A DNA stretch of 64,000 nt, from contig WSUB01000028.1 of NCBI GenBank assembly GCA_019633425.1, positions 248,001 through 312,000 on the forward strand. The letters run 5' to 3'. Both the position numbers and the translations under genes were made by a program. The notes under the pieces were generated by a model. The model was not told the DNA's origin. It made no database searches and worked only from the letters and a program-made list of their open reading frames with translations. The DNA comes from Tulasnella sp. 424 (taxonomy: Eukaryota; Basidiomycota; Agaricomycetes; Cantharellales; Tulasnellaceae). Positions 1 to 10,589 of the stretch are shown one piece after another; the first letter of the stretch is position 1; each line of letters starts with the position of its first letter.

Positions 1-347
1 ACCCCTTATGGACAAGGTGAAGTAGATACCAAGGACTTCTCCTTTGGGGCGAGGGGATATCTATGCCATGCTTCGACACGGTCAGCATGTGGGACCTTGT
101 CTTCTGTCTCACTCGGGCATGCCCATATTACTCATTGCCTTACTCATATGTTACACACTTGACTCGATATAGTAAAGACCACGTCAGTGTCTCGGACATC
201 TTATGCCGCAGTCTGCATGTATATAAACGTATGGCGTTGGAGGATGATGAACTCCAACACAGCAATACTACCTCTCATTCACCCTTAACCCTACTCTCAA
301 CTCTTGCTGTGTTGAGTCTTGGACATCCATCAAACCAAGTCCTGACA
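1..347 (+). repeat. 5' LTR, truncated by window edge
   Basis: Collinear with 3637-3983. A TATA-like box (TATATAAA) lies at 220-227, in the position expected for the retroelement promoter. The LTR ends in CCTGACA at 347. I could not identify a tRNA primer-binding site directly after it. Confidence 0.9.
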
Positions 348-562
348 TTTTGCTGCATTCGTCGTAGCTCATCACTCTACCAGCATTAACACCTACCTTG
401 TCACCGTTTCGGAACTCTTTGTAATCCTCTTCCTCGACGACTTCCAAGTCACCCTCACCATTGTAACATTTGTTATTGACCTCGACAACGAAATCCCTCC
501 TTTCATCTTAGCTGAACGAATAATTCGGCTTCTGTAGGATAAACATCCTGGACCTCAACCCC

Positions 563-1126
563 TTGTTCACCATCGTCAACCCCGACTTCTCCCTTCACCT
601 GGTCATCCACAAGGCCCTGACACTAGTTGAAGAAACCCCCAGCCACTCAAGACCCAAGAGCAAGAAGCGCACAAGGAAGGGCTTCAGACTTAGCAACGCC
701 AATAGCCGACGGCTGTATGAGCCCGTAAACCCAAATTGGAGGAAGATCGGCACCCGACAACTTAAGAACCCTGACTGGCATCAGGAGAAGAAACGACCGA
801 TCATTACCAGCAGAGGCATCTCTGACCTCTGCCAACCCATCCTCAATCAGAAGTACCTTCCGCGAAAGCAGCCACTCCGCCAGTAAATCACTGTGGCTTA
901 CCTGTTTGACCTGAAGTGGGGAAACTCGAGCCCTGGGTTTGGATCCACTGCCAACTGTGGGAACAAGCACAAGAAGTTCCGCAAAACCCAACCCACTGAC
1001 TGCCTGTATTGCCCCGAGGGACGCTGCCCCGAAGCCAAGAAGATGATTAAGGCCCAGCTTGAGCACCATGCACCCCATTGGCACGTCTGTTTCTGCTGTT
1101 GCTGGAACACGCACCCTACTTATTGA
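563..1126 (+). pseudogene. ORF remnant in the retroelement leader, unknown function
   Basis: One reading frame interrupted by a single TAA at 884-886. The first part (about 107 codons) is rich in Lys, Arg and Pro. The second part is rich in Cys and His, with a CxxC pair and a later cluster including CFCCC, which could bind metal. It lies in the 1.3 kb stretch between the 5' LTR and the Gag-like ORF, where gypsy elements normally have only a short untranslated leader. I do not recognise the family. It may be the remnant of an earlier Gag nucleocapsid or captured host sequence; the amino-acid bias alone does not prove coding. Confidence 0.35.
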
Positions 1127-1643
1127 AGCAAGGAGCATGAGAACCGAGGCAAGGAGAAGATTAGGACAGCTGGACCCATCTTTTCCGTCTACCCCGATGT
1201 CATGATCTTCCACCCCGTCCCAGCACAGAGCTTGACGACTCAACCAAGTATTCCTCCCCCTGCACCTGCTCAACTACCAGTATCTCCCTGGGCGCAATGG
1301 GCATCAGAAAGGTCATCCCAAGTACAGTAAGTTTGTTCTCGACTGTAGAAAGATGCTGAAGGAAAGCGACGTCTGGGATTGGTGCTCCGAAAATCGGAGG
1401 GAAGATAGGTACATAAATACGGACATTCTAGGAAGACATCAGTTAGGAATTCTTCAACAAATTTTTCCCCTCCCATATTATATCCAACATCATCAACATC
1501 TCTACATCCCATACAAACCCCTGTTGTTTCAGATAATCCTGTTCCACGGGCTGTACTTGTTTAGGTATCGAGGGAGGGGCAGAGGCATTGAACTAACCCA
1601 AGGACTTTGGTGAAGTAATAAACAAGGAACAAACCCCCACCAT

Positions 1644-2132
1644 ATGAGCCACCAGGAACAGGCCAACAGACCCCCAGTGACCACTAGTCAAGAGCCAAAT
1701 TGGGGAAACCCGAGCGACGACGAGAGATATCAACAGCAGCTAAGAAGCACGTACCAGCAAAATCAAATGAATCAAGCAGGACAGGGAACAAGCACCCAAA
1801 CGGTACAACCTGGGGAAAGCACAAGGGAATCCAGCTATAGGCCCGTACCTATCAATCGAAGTCCACCAGCACAGACCACAAGCAAGCAAGGAGCGGGACC
1901 ATTGCAAGAACCGTTGCCCCCGCCCCAAATTATACCTAGCGATCAACTACAACCTCCGGAAGATCAAGACAAGGAACAAAAGCGGATGCAAGAGGAACGG
2001 GAGTTCAGGCTCCAACGTGCCATACTTGAAGATGAACGGAATCAACGGGAATACGACAATCAACGGTCCCGGTTGTGGTCAAGACCACCCACAAAAGAAT
2101 CAGACAACGAAGCAAGTTTGGAAACACAGTAA
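1644..2132 (+). CDS. Gag-like N-terminal fragment of the gypsy element
   Basis: An ORF of 162 codons starting MSHQEQANRP. It is rich in Gln, Pro, Ser and Arg, with a charged, probably helical, C-terminal third (repeated E/R/Q from about residue 110). Such low-complexity N-termini are common in Gag proteins of basidiomycete gypsy elements. It ends 20 bases before the integrase ORF, so the capsid core, zinc knuckle, protease, reverse transcriptase and RNase H have been deleted. Assignment as Gag rests on position and composition, not on a conserved motif. Confidence 0.5.
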   Translation: MSHQEQANRPPVTTSQEPNWGNPSDDERYQQQLRSTYQQNQMNQAGQGTSTQTVQPGESTRESSYRPVPINRSPPAQTTSKQGAGPLQEPLPPPQIIPSDQLQPPEDQDKEQKRMQEEREFRLQRAILEDERNQREYDNQRSRLWSRPPTKESDNEASLETQ

Positions 2133-2152
2133 TCTGAAGAGATAGGATCTAT

Positions 2153-3500
2153 ATGCCAAACAACAACGAAATTAAGAAAAAGATACTATATGCAAGACAT
2201 GACTCCGAGTTAGCAGGACACCCTGGACGAATACGAACAAACAAATTAGTACAACAGGATTACTACTGGCCAAGCATGACGAAATATATCAACAACTACG
2301 TAGATTCATGCGATCGTTGTCAACGAACCAAGAGGGACATAGGAAGACTCTGTGGGGAATTACAACCCCTACCTGCACCTGAAGGACCATGGACTGATAT
2401 CACCTATGACCTAATCGTCGGACTACCAAAAACAAAGAATGGCCATGACAGCATACTCAACATAATTGATCGATATACCAAAAGAGGACACTTCATAGCA
2501 ACCACGGAAAACGTAGATGCAGTAGGAACTGCGGAACTATTCAAGAACCATGTCTGGAAAGACCATGGGTTACCCCAGCGAACAATCTTGGACAGAGGGC
2601 CACAGTTTAACGCTGAATTCCTAAAAGCCATATACAAGGAACTTAACATTGAACCAAGGTTCTCTACAGCTTATCACCCACAAACAGATGGACAAAGCGA
2701 AAGAGTAAATCAATTCATCAAACAGTTCCTTTGCTTATACACCAACTACCAGCAAAACAATTGGGATCGATTCTTAGCCATGGCTGAATTCGCGTACAAC
2801 AACACCGAGAATAGGAGTACAAAGACCACCCCATTCTTTGCGGATACCGGTCGACATCCAAATTACACCCCCCGACGTCTAAACCAACAGGGGCAAGAAA
2901 TGCCAACAACAAAAGCATACCTAGAACAACGACAAAAGGCCAAAGACGACATTTGAGCCGCCATAACCATTGCAGGGAAAGAAAACAAAAAGTTACTACA
3001 ACAGGAACACGGATAAAAGCCCGGAGTACAAAGTTGGAGATCAGGTCTGGCTCAGCCGGGTAGATCCACGAACACATATAACTGCAGTCAAGACCATTCG
3101 CCCATCCCAGAAGTTGGAGGCTCGAAGGTTTGGACCGTACAAAATAAAACGAAGATTAAACCATGCCTACGAACTGGACCTCCTGCCAACCATGAGAATC
3201 CACCCCGTAATACATGAGTCACGCCTATTGCCGTATCGCGAAGACACGCTAGAATGGGTAATCCCCCCACAAGCCCCGGTCATCACAGAAAAGGGCGCAG
3301 AATGTCAGGTCAAGGAAATTGTAGCCTCTAGGTGAACCAAACACAAACCGCCAAGATTCCAGTATCAAATATCATGGCTCAGGTACGACACAACCCATGA
3401 CACTTGGGAGTCAGTCAGTAATGTGGAAAATGCGCCGAACAAAGTTATGGAATTTCACAACAAAAATCCCAATGCGCCAAGACTGCCTCAGCGAGCCTAA
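2153..3500 (+). pseudogene. Integrase with C-terminal chromodomain (3' end of gypsy pol), degenerate
   Basis: The first frame (2153-2956) contains the integrase zinc-binding region (HDSELAGH then CDRCQRTK) and the rve catalytic core. Core motifs include YDLIVGLP, ILDRGPQFN and the conserved TAYHPQTDGQSERVNQ, which holds the catalytic Glu. A TGA at 2954-2956 and a +1 frameshift follow. The GPY/F-type region (KVGDQVWL, RRFGPYKI, PVIHESRLLPY) continues at 2970-3335. After a second TGA at 3333-3335 a chromodomain tail (FQYQISWLRYD, DTWES) runs to TAA at 3498-3500. Integrase inserts the cDNA copy, and the chromodomain targets chromatin in chromoviruses. The breaks make this copy non-functional. 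Confidence 0.93.
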
Positions 3501-3511
3501 GGGAGGGCTAA
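3501..3511 (+). other. Polypurine tract of the gypsy element
   Basis: The purine-rich run GGGAGGGCTAA sits between the pol stop codon and the first TG of the 3' LTR. This is where plus-strand DNA synthesis is primed in LTR retroelements. Confidence 0.7.
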
Positions 3512-3983
3512 TGTCAGAACTCTCCCCGGCTTGCTGAGTCTAATCCGCACATCTCCGTGTTAAAACCGAAGTCATGTGACCTACGACCAATGGGAAGGAA
3601 AGCCGTGGACATACACGGTGATTGGCAGGAGAACCAACCCCTTATAGACAAGGTGAAGTAGATACCGAGGACTTTTCCTTTGGGGTGACAGGATATCTAT
3701 GCTGTGCTTCGACGCGGTCAGCATGTGGGACCTTGTCTTCTGTCTCACTCAGGCATGCCTGTATTACTCATTGCCTTACTCATATGTTACACACTCGACT
3801 CGATATAGTAAAGACCACGTCAGTGTCTCGGACATCTTATGCCGTGGTCCGCATGGATATAAACGTATGGCGTTGGAGGATGATGAACTCCAACACAGCA
3901 ATACTACCTCTCATTCACCCTTAACCCTACTCTTGACTCTTGTTGTGTGGAGTCTTGGGCATCCATCAAACCAAGTCCCCACA
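3512..3983 (+). repeat. 3' LTR (472 bp)
   Basis: Begins TGTCAGAAC directly after the polypurine tract and ends CCCACA at 3983, giving TG...CA ends. Bases 3637-3983 align with 1-347. A TATA-like box (GATATAAAC) lies at 3856-3864. The target-site duplication cannot be tested because the 5' end is outside the window; the 5 bases following the LTR are ATGCA. Confidence 0.9.
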
Positions 3984-5799
3984 ATGCAAACTTTATCTTT
4001 TGCAAAATCATGCCCAAGGTATTTGAACGTGGTAAAATATTGAAATCAAGTTCACTTACCCCCTGACAGTTTCAAGGGTTGGGCCGGCCCTTGGCATCAC
4101 CCAGCAATCACAAGTGTTGTTATCAATAGCACATTTGGGATCGCGAAGCAGAAGGTATTATTACAAAACAGCAGTATCTTCCTCTTGTTCCGCCAGCAGT
4201 GATCTTCCTTGCATGTATCATTTTTTGATTCCATCCACACCTGCACTAACAACCAGGCCACACATCCAGATTCAACATGCTCTTGAGATGTGGTCCTCTG
4301 GTACAAAGGTCATGCTGCCATTCAAATTTGATGCCACATGCTGAAGCAACTACCAAGTTTACAATTGTAATTGGGATCAATACTTGGATCAGTGGAGTGA
4401 GGAAGGTGACATCTATATGAAGGAAACCAGGGAGCTTTTGACGGACCGGATTCAGTGAGTAGTACCCACTACCTTGTATGCCTGGCTAATTGGAATATTA
4501 TTTAGGAATATTGTCAATGCAGTCTCTGATCAAGGAGAGTACGATTTCAGCAGTCAACCCTTGTCAACCGAGACAAGCTTCTTTAGTGACATGGATGCAA
4601 TCTAGTTTCCCTTTAATCAGCCTGTTTCGTGCCTCTCTTCTAGTTCTTGGCATTATACCCTTGGCCTAAGGTGTTTGGCTCACCCATCACTTGTACCCCA
4701 ATGATACCCACCTCATTGTAACTATCTTAGATCCTATCTGTGGTTCGATTGTATAGATAATTGTGATCTGGGGTTGGTTGCAAATCGTGCGAGTTGATGA
4801 CTGGTTACTCCTGTCTTTCCAAGTTTCCCCCCGATGCAATTGGGGTTGCTATGCATGCTTTGTTCAGCACCATGTAATGCTGATATTCAAGTATAACAGT
4901 GGTACAGACGGGTAGTCTAGCTAAAGTACAGAGTCTACAGAAAAGTATAAGTAGTTGGACGTGCGTACAGCAAACATACCCTTAGGCTAAACCTCCTTTT
5001 GATGCTACAAACCATCATAGCGCATAGTAGCACTACCATCCAGCTTCCTCCCATTCCTGATGTAGTAGGGCTTCCCAGAACTCATTGTCATAGCTGAGTT
5101 TCTCATCCAGGTGAGAAGAGGGACGTCGCAGTACATGTTGCAGTCAAGCAGCTTTCCTCACAAGTGTGGGAATGTGCTGTGGCGCTTGCCTTGCAATGAC
5201 ATTGTTTTCACAATAGCTCCCTATAATCAATAATGCCGCCCCTGTGGGTGACCCTTGGCCTGTTGACAACACTTTTTTTTTTGCCTCTAGTCCAAGCTGT
5301 ATCACTTGCAGCAGTTGAACCACAATAGCTGTGCTTGCAAAATGTGATGGACAATAAAAGTGGCAACCCGTCATTACAAAAGACCCCAAACAGGCGGGTA
5401 TCAATACTACCAAAAGGGAGTAAATACATTCAAAAGCGAGGGTCAGTGGATGTAAAGGATTGGACAGCCTGGGGAAAGACAGAAAGGAAGAGGATAAATC
5501 GAAAAGCATGAGAAAGAATAAGCAAGAGGAGGATGAGAAAAAATGTGATGAGATATATAGTGGACCAGATGAAAAAGGTAGCAGAGAATGGGGAAAGAAA
5601 TAGCCGAGATCAGAGGGCATCTGTCAGAGTCAAGGTCGATGTCAGGGATTTAGGCAAGGCGCTCGAGGTCGATGATCAAGAGTAGAGGAGATGCTGATAC
5701 TAAGAGAGTAGACGAAAGGCGGAATGAGGAACAGACCTCCTCATTCCGTCAAGCTAATATAGTAACGAGAGTGGAGGTTATGACTAATGATCGTGTAGG

Positions 5800-5841
5800 G
5801 ACATGAGGCGCTGACTGAGAGACATGAGGCGCTGACTGAGA
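5800..5841. repeat. Tandem duplication of a 21 bp unit
   Basis: The unit beginning GACATGAGGCG is present twice head to tail without mismatch. Directly downstream, from about 5847, a second imperfect duplication of a GACGTGTCAGCTA-type unit follows. Confidence 0.85.
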
Positions 5842-5935
5842 AGGGGGCGACGTGTCAGCTAAAGAGTGGAGGCGACGCGTCAGCTAGAGGGTGGAGGTGA
5901 TAAGATGACGGGGATGGAGTGATGAAGAGATAACT

Positions 5936-5981
5936 GATAAGATACGATGTGAGGACGAGATAAGATACGATGTGAGGACGA
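5936..5981. repeat. Tandem duplication of a 23 bp unit
   Basis: GATAAGATACGATGTGAGGA plus CGA occurs twice in direct succession (5936-5958 and 5959-5981) with no mismatch. No coding context. Confidence 0.85.
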
Positions 5982-7637
5982 GGTCATCACAGCATCGGCC
6001 AGGCAGGGTGAATGAACACATGACCAGAATGGTCAAAGCAACGGCAGCAATCAAGTTACAGGACAGCAGCTGACAGGAGGCGAACAAAGGGGGAGCAAGT
6101 GTGGACAAAGCACTCAAAGGAGGATGTGAGAAGAGTGGAGGTGCATGGGAATTGGTGCACAGAATACAGGTTTGATGGCCCTTGCCTGTTTGTTTGAAAA
6201 TAGACAGTAGAGGCCAAGGGAATATACAAAATGTGGTATCACGAAATTTTACATGGTAGTCTGTATATTAGTGTAGCACCTAGATCCATGCTCTGCCCCA
6301 TAGTGTTATGCTCAGGGGAAGAGCTATTGCAGAAACTTTGCCGGAGGGGGTAGGCAGCTCCTTGGTGCAAGGCTCTTACCTTCATTCAATCAACTGTGTT
6401 AGTGAAAAAATGAAAGGAATTGGCTGGGAATTGAGGGAGATATATTGCTCTCAGTGGGGTTCGGGCAAAGAGCGGAGTTAAGCGGAGGAGGTGGAGCCCA
6501 GAGGCTAAACGAGCCCACCCAGCCCATCCTACCCCTAGCTAAGAGTCGGATATAGTCTGTAAATGTACTGAAAGCCTGAGGATGAAGTTCACCAAGGTAA
6601 GATGGTGCTTTGGGCTCTCTATTCCAGAAATGGGGGGGGAAAGCGAAGGGTTTATGGTGTTTGAGAGCCCAAATTCCATAGCGTCCAAACTCTTAATAAA
6701 TAGTATTGTTTCTCTATGTACAATAGGTAGCTCTATGGTGAGATAATCCGGTTATCATACGATTTGCGTGTGTGAGTGGGCCATCAGGTTATTGGAGATG
6801 CCCAAGTGACGCCAAGGAGCGATGCGGTGCAGCGCAGAGGGGGGATTGGGTGCTGTCCCTGAGTGTTGGCAGCCTTAAGGCCCTTTGCGCGCTGAGAAAC
6901 CTTCACGGGACCCAACCACAAACCCTTTTTTCTCGGGTCTCCTGGCGGATCCCCCTATAGATTGGTTTTCTTCTACGCTTAGAGGGAAATACGCACCGCA
7001 CAGATGCCTCTAACTAGAGGCGTAGGTGCTATAAATCAGGTGCCCAAACCTCAGAGAGTCTATCCTGTGGGTAACAATATAAGCCAGCCATGGGATGGGA
7101 ATTGTATACAGTGAAATGAACCATCCAGCTCCAACAGAACCCTTCCTATCCTACAGATAGAGTCGGAGAACACGCTTTGCATGATGGGGCATTGGTCTTG
7201 GCTTTTTAGAGGTTGTTTTCCTTTCTATTTCCCTTGCTTTCTGATATATATGCCCTATATGCAGTTCTGGTTGACTCCTTATCAAATCTTGAACACAGGT
7301 ATTATCGGACTGTCTTGCTCTCTTTTCCTTAACTCTCGCACACCTTGTAGAAGACCCTGCTTTGGCTGTCCCGAGGGCCGAGCCCCCTCGGCAGAGTCCG
7401 ATTCTACATCTAGCATGTCTTCATCTGGCTTCCCCTTCTTTGGGACTTGTACTGTCTCCAAAATCACTCCGCTCTGCCTAACATCCTCATATTATTCACT
7501 GTGTATGTACAAAATTTAAACGATCGCGTCTACATTCCCAAATCGATTGCCTACATTGCTACGACACTACCCGCTCTTGAGGTCGCGGGCCCTGCCGAGC
7601 TTGCATGGCCCTATTAGCCCCATCCCCGGTTGCAGTG

Positions 7638-10060
7638 TCATACATTCAGTGAAGTCCACTTTGGAGATATAGCAAATGACTCACAAACTGGTTTGGGCAA
7701 GTTTGAATGACAGCGGTTCTTCTTGCCAGTGGCACCAGCGCTCATCGGGGTCTTGAGCTTGCTTGACATTATTCTATTGGGGGCCATAAAGATGAGATGG
7801 TTGTTTAAAAAGCTAGCAAAAAAGATATGTCTGACCTGGAAGGCTTTATGAACGTCCGATACGAAACCATTGAAAACTTTGCAAACTGGCCCCAGTTCCT
7901 CAAGAACCCGTGGCAAACGGAGGTCGAAGAGAATCTGTCGCAGCATAGGGCCAAATATCCGCACTACTGCGATATTTTCATTGTGTCCTACTTCAGACCG
8001 GTCGAGGTTTCTGAGATTTTCTATATAGGAATTCAAGGCGCCAACCAAGTGGTCGGTATCGCTATTAAACGGAAAGCTACCATTAGTAAGAGTAAGCAAA
8101 CTGGATCTAAAGACGAACCGATAGCGGGTGCGCAGGTCGGTGTACTCGCGGCTCCAAAATTGTGCAACATTCGCCCGCAGCTTTCTCCCTACTTCTCCTG
8201 CCGCTGCAGGCAGTTGAGGATGTCGAAGAACCGCTTCGCAGATCTCAAGTAGCTTGAATTTGTGATCGATACTTATGTCCGAGCCACCTTGCTCATCAGC
8301 CACTATTCGTCCTATACAGCGTACCATATTGACCAACACGGTTTCACGTGGGAGCGAGTTCCCGGATCTTGGTAACTTCGATGACAGCAAGGTCATGAAT
8401 GCTTCACGTACGAGTGTCATTGAGTTCACTGCGTTCCTAGGGGAAGGAAAGCGTGCTGTTAGCAAAGGTTTCACGTTAGGGCATTGTTACCCACCCTCTG
8501 TATGGTTCCCTCAGTTGCGCAACTGACTCTGGACGCAATACTATGCGTTCAGGAAACCGGGAAACGATCCACGCAAAAAGAGACAAAAACCGAAGATCCG
8601 AGCAACTAGCCAGGGCTCCGGAACAAGCAGTCAGATGTTCCCGCATGCAAACGCTGTCAATTTCCTTCACTGGTGCGCGACGAAGCAAAGACCGAGCAGA
8701 GCACCAAAGGATGCACAATCCTAGATTGCTTCTAATAAAGTTAGAAGACGAATCCTGGAGTGGTGCGTCTGGAATTAAGATCGTTGTGACGTCGCAACCG
8801 GTCACTAGCGCTAACAAATCAGCCGGAATCGGGATAGTGGAATCAAGAATCAATACAATGTGGGCCACAGCACTGTAGTATAGCCGCCTGGAAGACTCGG
8901 CAAAGTCTTTCGGGTCACCGTTGCCGTTCCGAAGTTGCAACATTCCGCTGTAGGAACATCGAACTAACTGTAAGAACCGCTGCTGAAAGTGAGGTTCGTT
9001 GAACAATTGCATCATTGCAGTGGGATCTCTGATTGCAAATATGTTCGCTGTGGCGTGGAGTAAGGTAGCTGGGTCATCCGAAATGCATATCGCCCGTTGA
9101 AGAGCGATGACCTGCAGCGACTCGAGGCTTTCCTCCTCTCGCTTCAATGGAATGCGATGAAGAAAGGTGACCCCAAAGGGTAGACTGCGCTTCATACTCA
9201 CGGCCATCCAGGAGAGGGAATGGAGCGACCAAAGCAGCACGTGGGACAGCGGACTATGGAATGGGCAGAACCTATCCCACACGGTGCATAGCGCGCTTCC
9301 AATGAAAATTGCAAGTCCCACATAGAGGGGTATTCCGACAATTAAGGAGATTGTCGGGCTGAGATGGCGAAGGTAAAGGACAAGGGAGATGCAGAAGATA
9401 ATGAGCCCTATTTGAAGGAGAGACGGGAGCACATCGTCCAAGATGCGCTCGAGCCGCCATCGTTCTGCTCCCAGGAACCGCATGAGCTGTTCCCGCCGTT
9501 GCCTGTCTGGACCTCCCCCACCACGTTTGCGGTAGTAGACGAGCCACTGCCGACCGAGTACGGCGAGGAACGACGACATAATTGCAAATGCTAAGCTCAA
9601 CGAAAAGAGTGCGTTAATCGTGAAAATGTTGTGGGAAGGTGAAAATGCTGCTGAGGGAAGTGTGGAATCGGTGAGAACGGTGCCGTTCATCCTCGTGACT
9701 AATTGCATTAGAATTGCGTTGTTCTGTGCGAGGAGCGCGTTGGTGTCGTCAGCGGGGTCGGCGGACAGCAGGGGGATGGTGAGAGCGAGGAATGCGGTAT
9801 TGACACCCGCAAACAGTCCAGCCTATATTGCGAAGCGAGCGTTTAATGAACAGGTTGATGTAAATATTCAGCGGATGACTTACGAAGACAAGCATTCCAT
9901 CCAGCTGCGCTTTCAGTCTGCTCGTCATATCGTCATCTATTTCCTGTGCGAGAGCGTCGTAGCAGCGGTAGAATTTGCCGCCGTCCTGGCCGAACTCGTC
10001 CGGGGGGTTGGGAATTTCGAGTGCGGGCGCCTTAGAGGGGTTTTGGGCGGCAGCATTCAT
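7638..10060 (-). CDS. DUF6535 domain membrane protein
   Basis: Three exons on the minus strand: 10060-9884, 9822-8495 and 8436-7638, with introns of 61 and 58 nt (GTAAGT...TAG and GTGGGT...CTAG), giving about 767 residues. The DUF6535 region spans residues about 25-230, with the signatures YDALAQEIDDDM, FAGLFAGVNTAFLALT, LLSADPADDTNALLAQNN and SSFLAVLGRQWLVYYRKR. Four hydrophobic segments are visible (FAGLFAGVN..., NALFSLSLAFAIMSSF, LLQIGLIIFCISLVLYL, LIVGIPLYVGLAIFIG). The long C-terminal part is helical, without a known motif. The family is abundant in agaricomycetes and has no established function. The start at 10060 gives the usual N-terminus before YDALA. The last 60 residues look less family-like, so a further 3' intron is possible. 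Confidence 0.88.
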
Positions 10061-10099
10061 TGAAGACGGGATGTACGATTTCGAGACGTATGAGCCGGA

Positions 10100-10113
10100 G
10101 GGGGGGGGGGGGG
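10100..10113. repeat. Homopolymer run of 14 G (C14 on the gene strand)
   Basis: Fourteen consecutive G bases about 40 nt upstream of the DUF6535 start codon, so the sense strand of its 5' leader would carry C14. Such tracts vary in length by slippage and are also prone to sequencing error. Confidence 0.8.
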
Positions 10114-10589
10114 TTGTAAATGTTAGTCGCAATTAAAATCGAAGCTGGACGGAGGGTCGTTGCGTAACGTTGAGCCTGCACGTGTGTACATCACCTTGGA
10201 CGCGAGTCTTGTGACCGGACCAGGAATCGGTCAGCGCTTATCATACATCCGATATCCGCAACGCCTATACCCCATTTCGTTTCCTCTTCAGCGCTCCCGA
10301 GCAGGGTACAAAATTACTTCCTCAGCTCTGCTAGACCTCAGGAATTATAGATCTGGCAAAACCCTTCTCAGCGCCCCCAGCAGAACCAATGACGGTCGAT
10401 ACCCCAATTTGACCATTCCTAGAACGCGCTCTAAGTAAGCCAGAGAAGGCCGGAGGAAAGCTTGGCTTCCTTGTTTCCCTCAATAGGGGCTAAGTGTGGG
10501 ATCTGCCTTCCCAATTTTCACTTTCCATCGCCTCATGTCTGCCATCTCCCCGTCACCGATGACACCACAAATACAGCAAGTCACCCTCA

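Larger units (their letters stand above)
1..3983 (+). mobile_element. Ty3/gypsy chromovirus-type LTR retrotransposon, internally deleted
   Basis: Two LTRs flank a 3.2 kb interior. Bases 1-347 match 3637-3983 without net indels, so the 5' LTR is cut by the window edge and should begin about 124 bases outside. The interior carries a Gln-rich Gag-like N-terminus joined almost directly to an integrase and chromodomain. Most of Gag, the protease, reverse transcriptase and RNase H are absent, so the element cannot move on its own. Two in-frame TGA codons and a frameshift in the integrase region show decay. I counted 24 differences between the LTRs over 347 bases (20 transitions, 4 transversions), so it is not a recent insertion. 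Integrase upstream of the 3' LTR with a terminal chromodomain is the order of fungal Ty3/gypsy chromoviruses. Confidence 0.93.
3984..7637. other. Gene-poor region, nothing recognised
   Basis: A 3.65 kb stretch with only short, low-complexity or antisense-looking reading frames. I see no conserved protein motif, no credible exon chain and no tRNA or rRNA. Base composition is more AT-rich than the flanking genes in parts, and short tandem duplications occur near 5800-5981. It may hold old transposon sequence beyond recognition. Confidence 0.5.

Noticed and set aside
5144..5620. 158-codon ORF on the minus strand rich in Ser, Leu and Phe
   Set aside because: It is the antisense of an A/G-rich non-coding stretch with T-runs; no motif, no neighbouring exons and a composition explained by base bias.
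7181..7519. 112-codon ORF with a hydrophobic start resembling a membrane segment
   Set aside because: No conserved motif, no splice partners, and it lies in the AT-rich gene-poor region; a chance ORF is likely.
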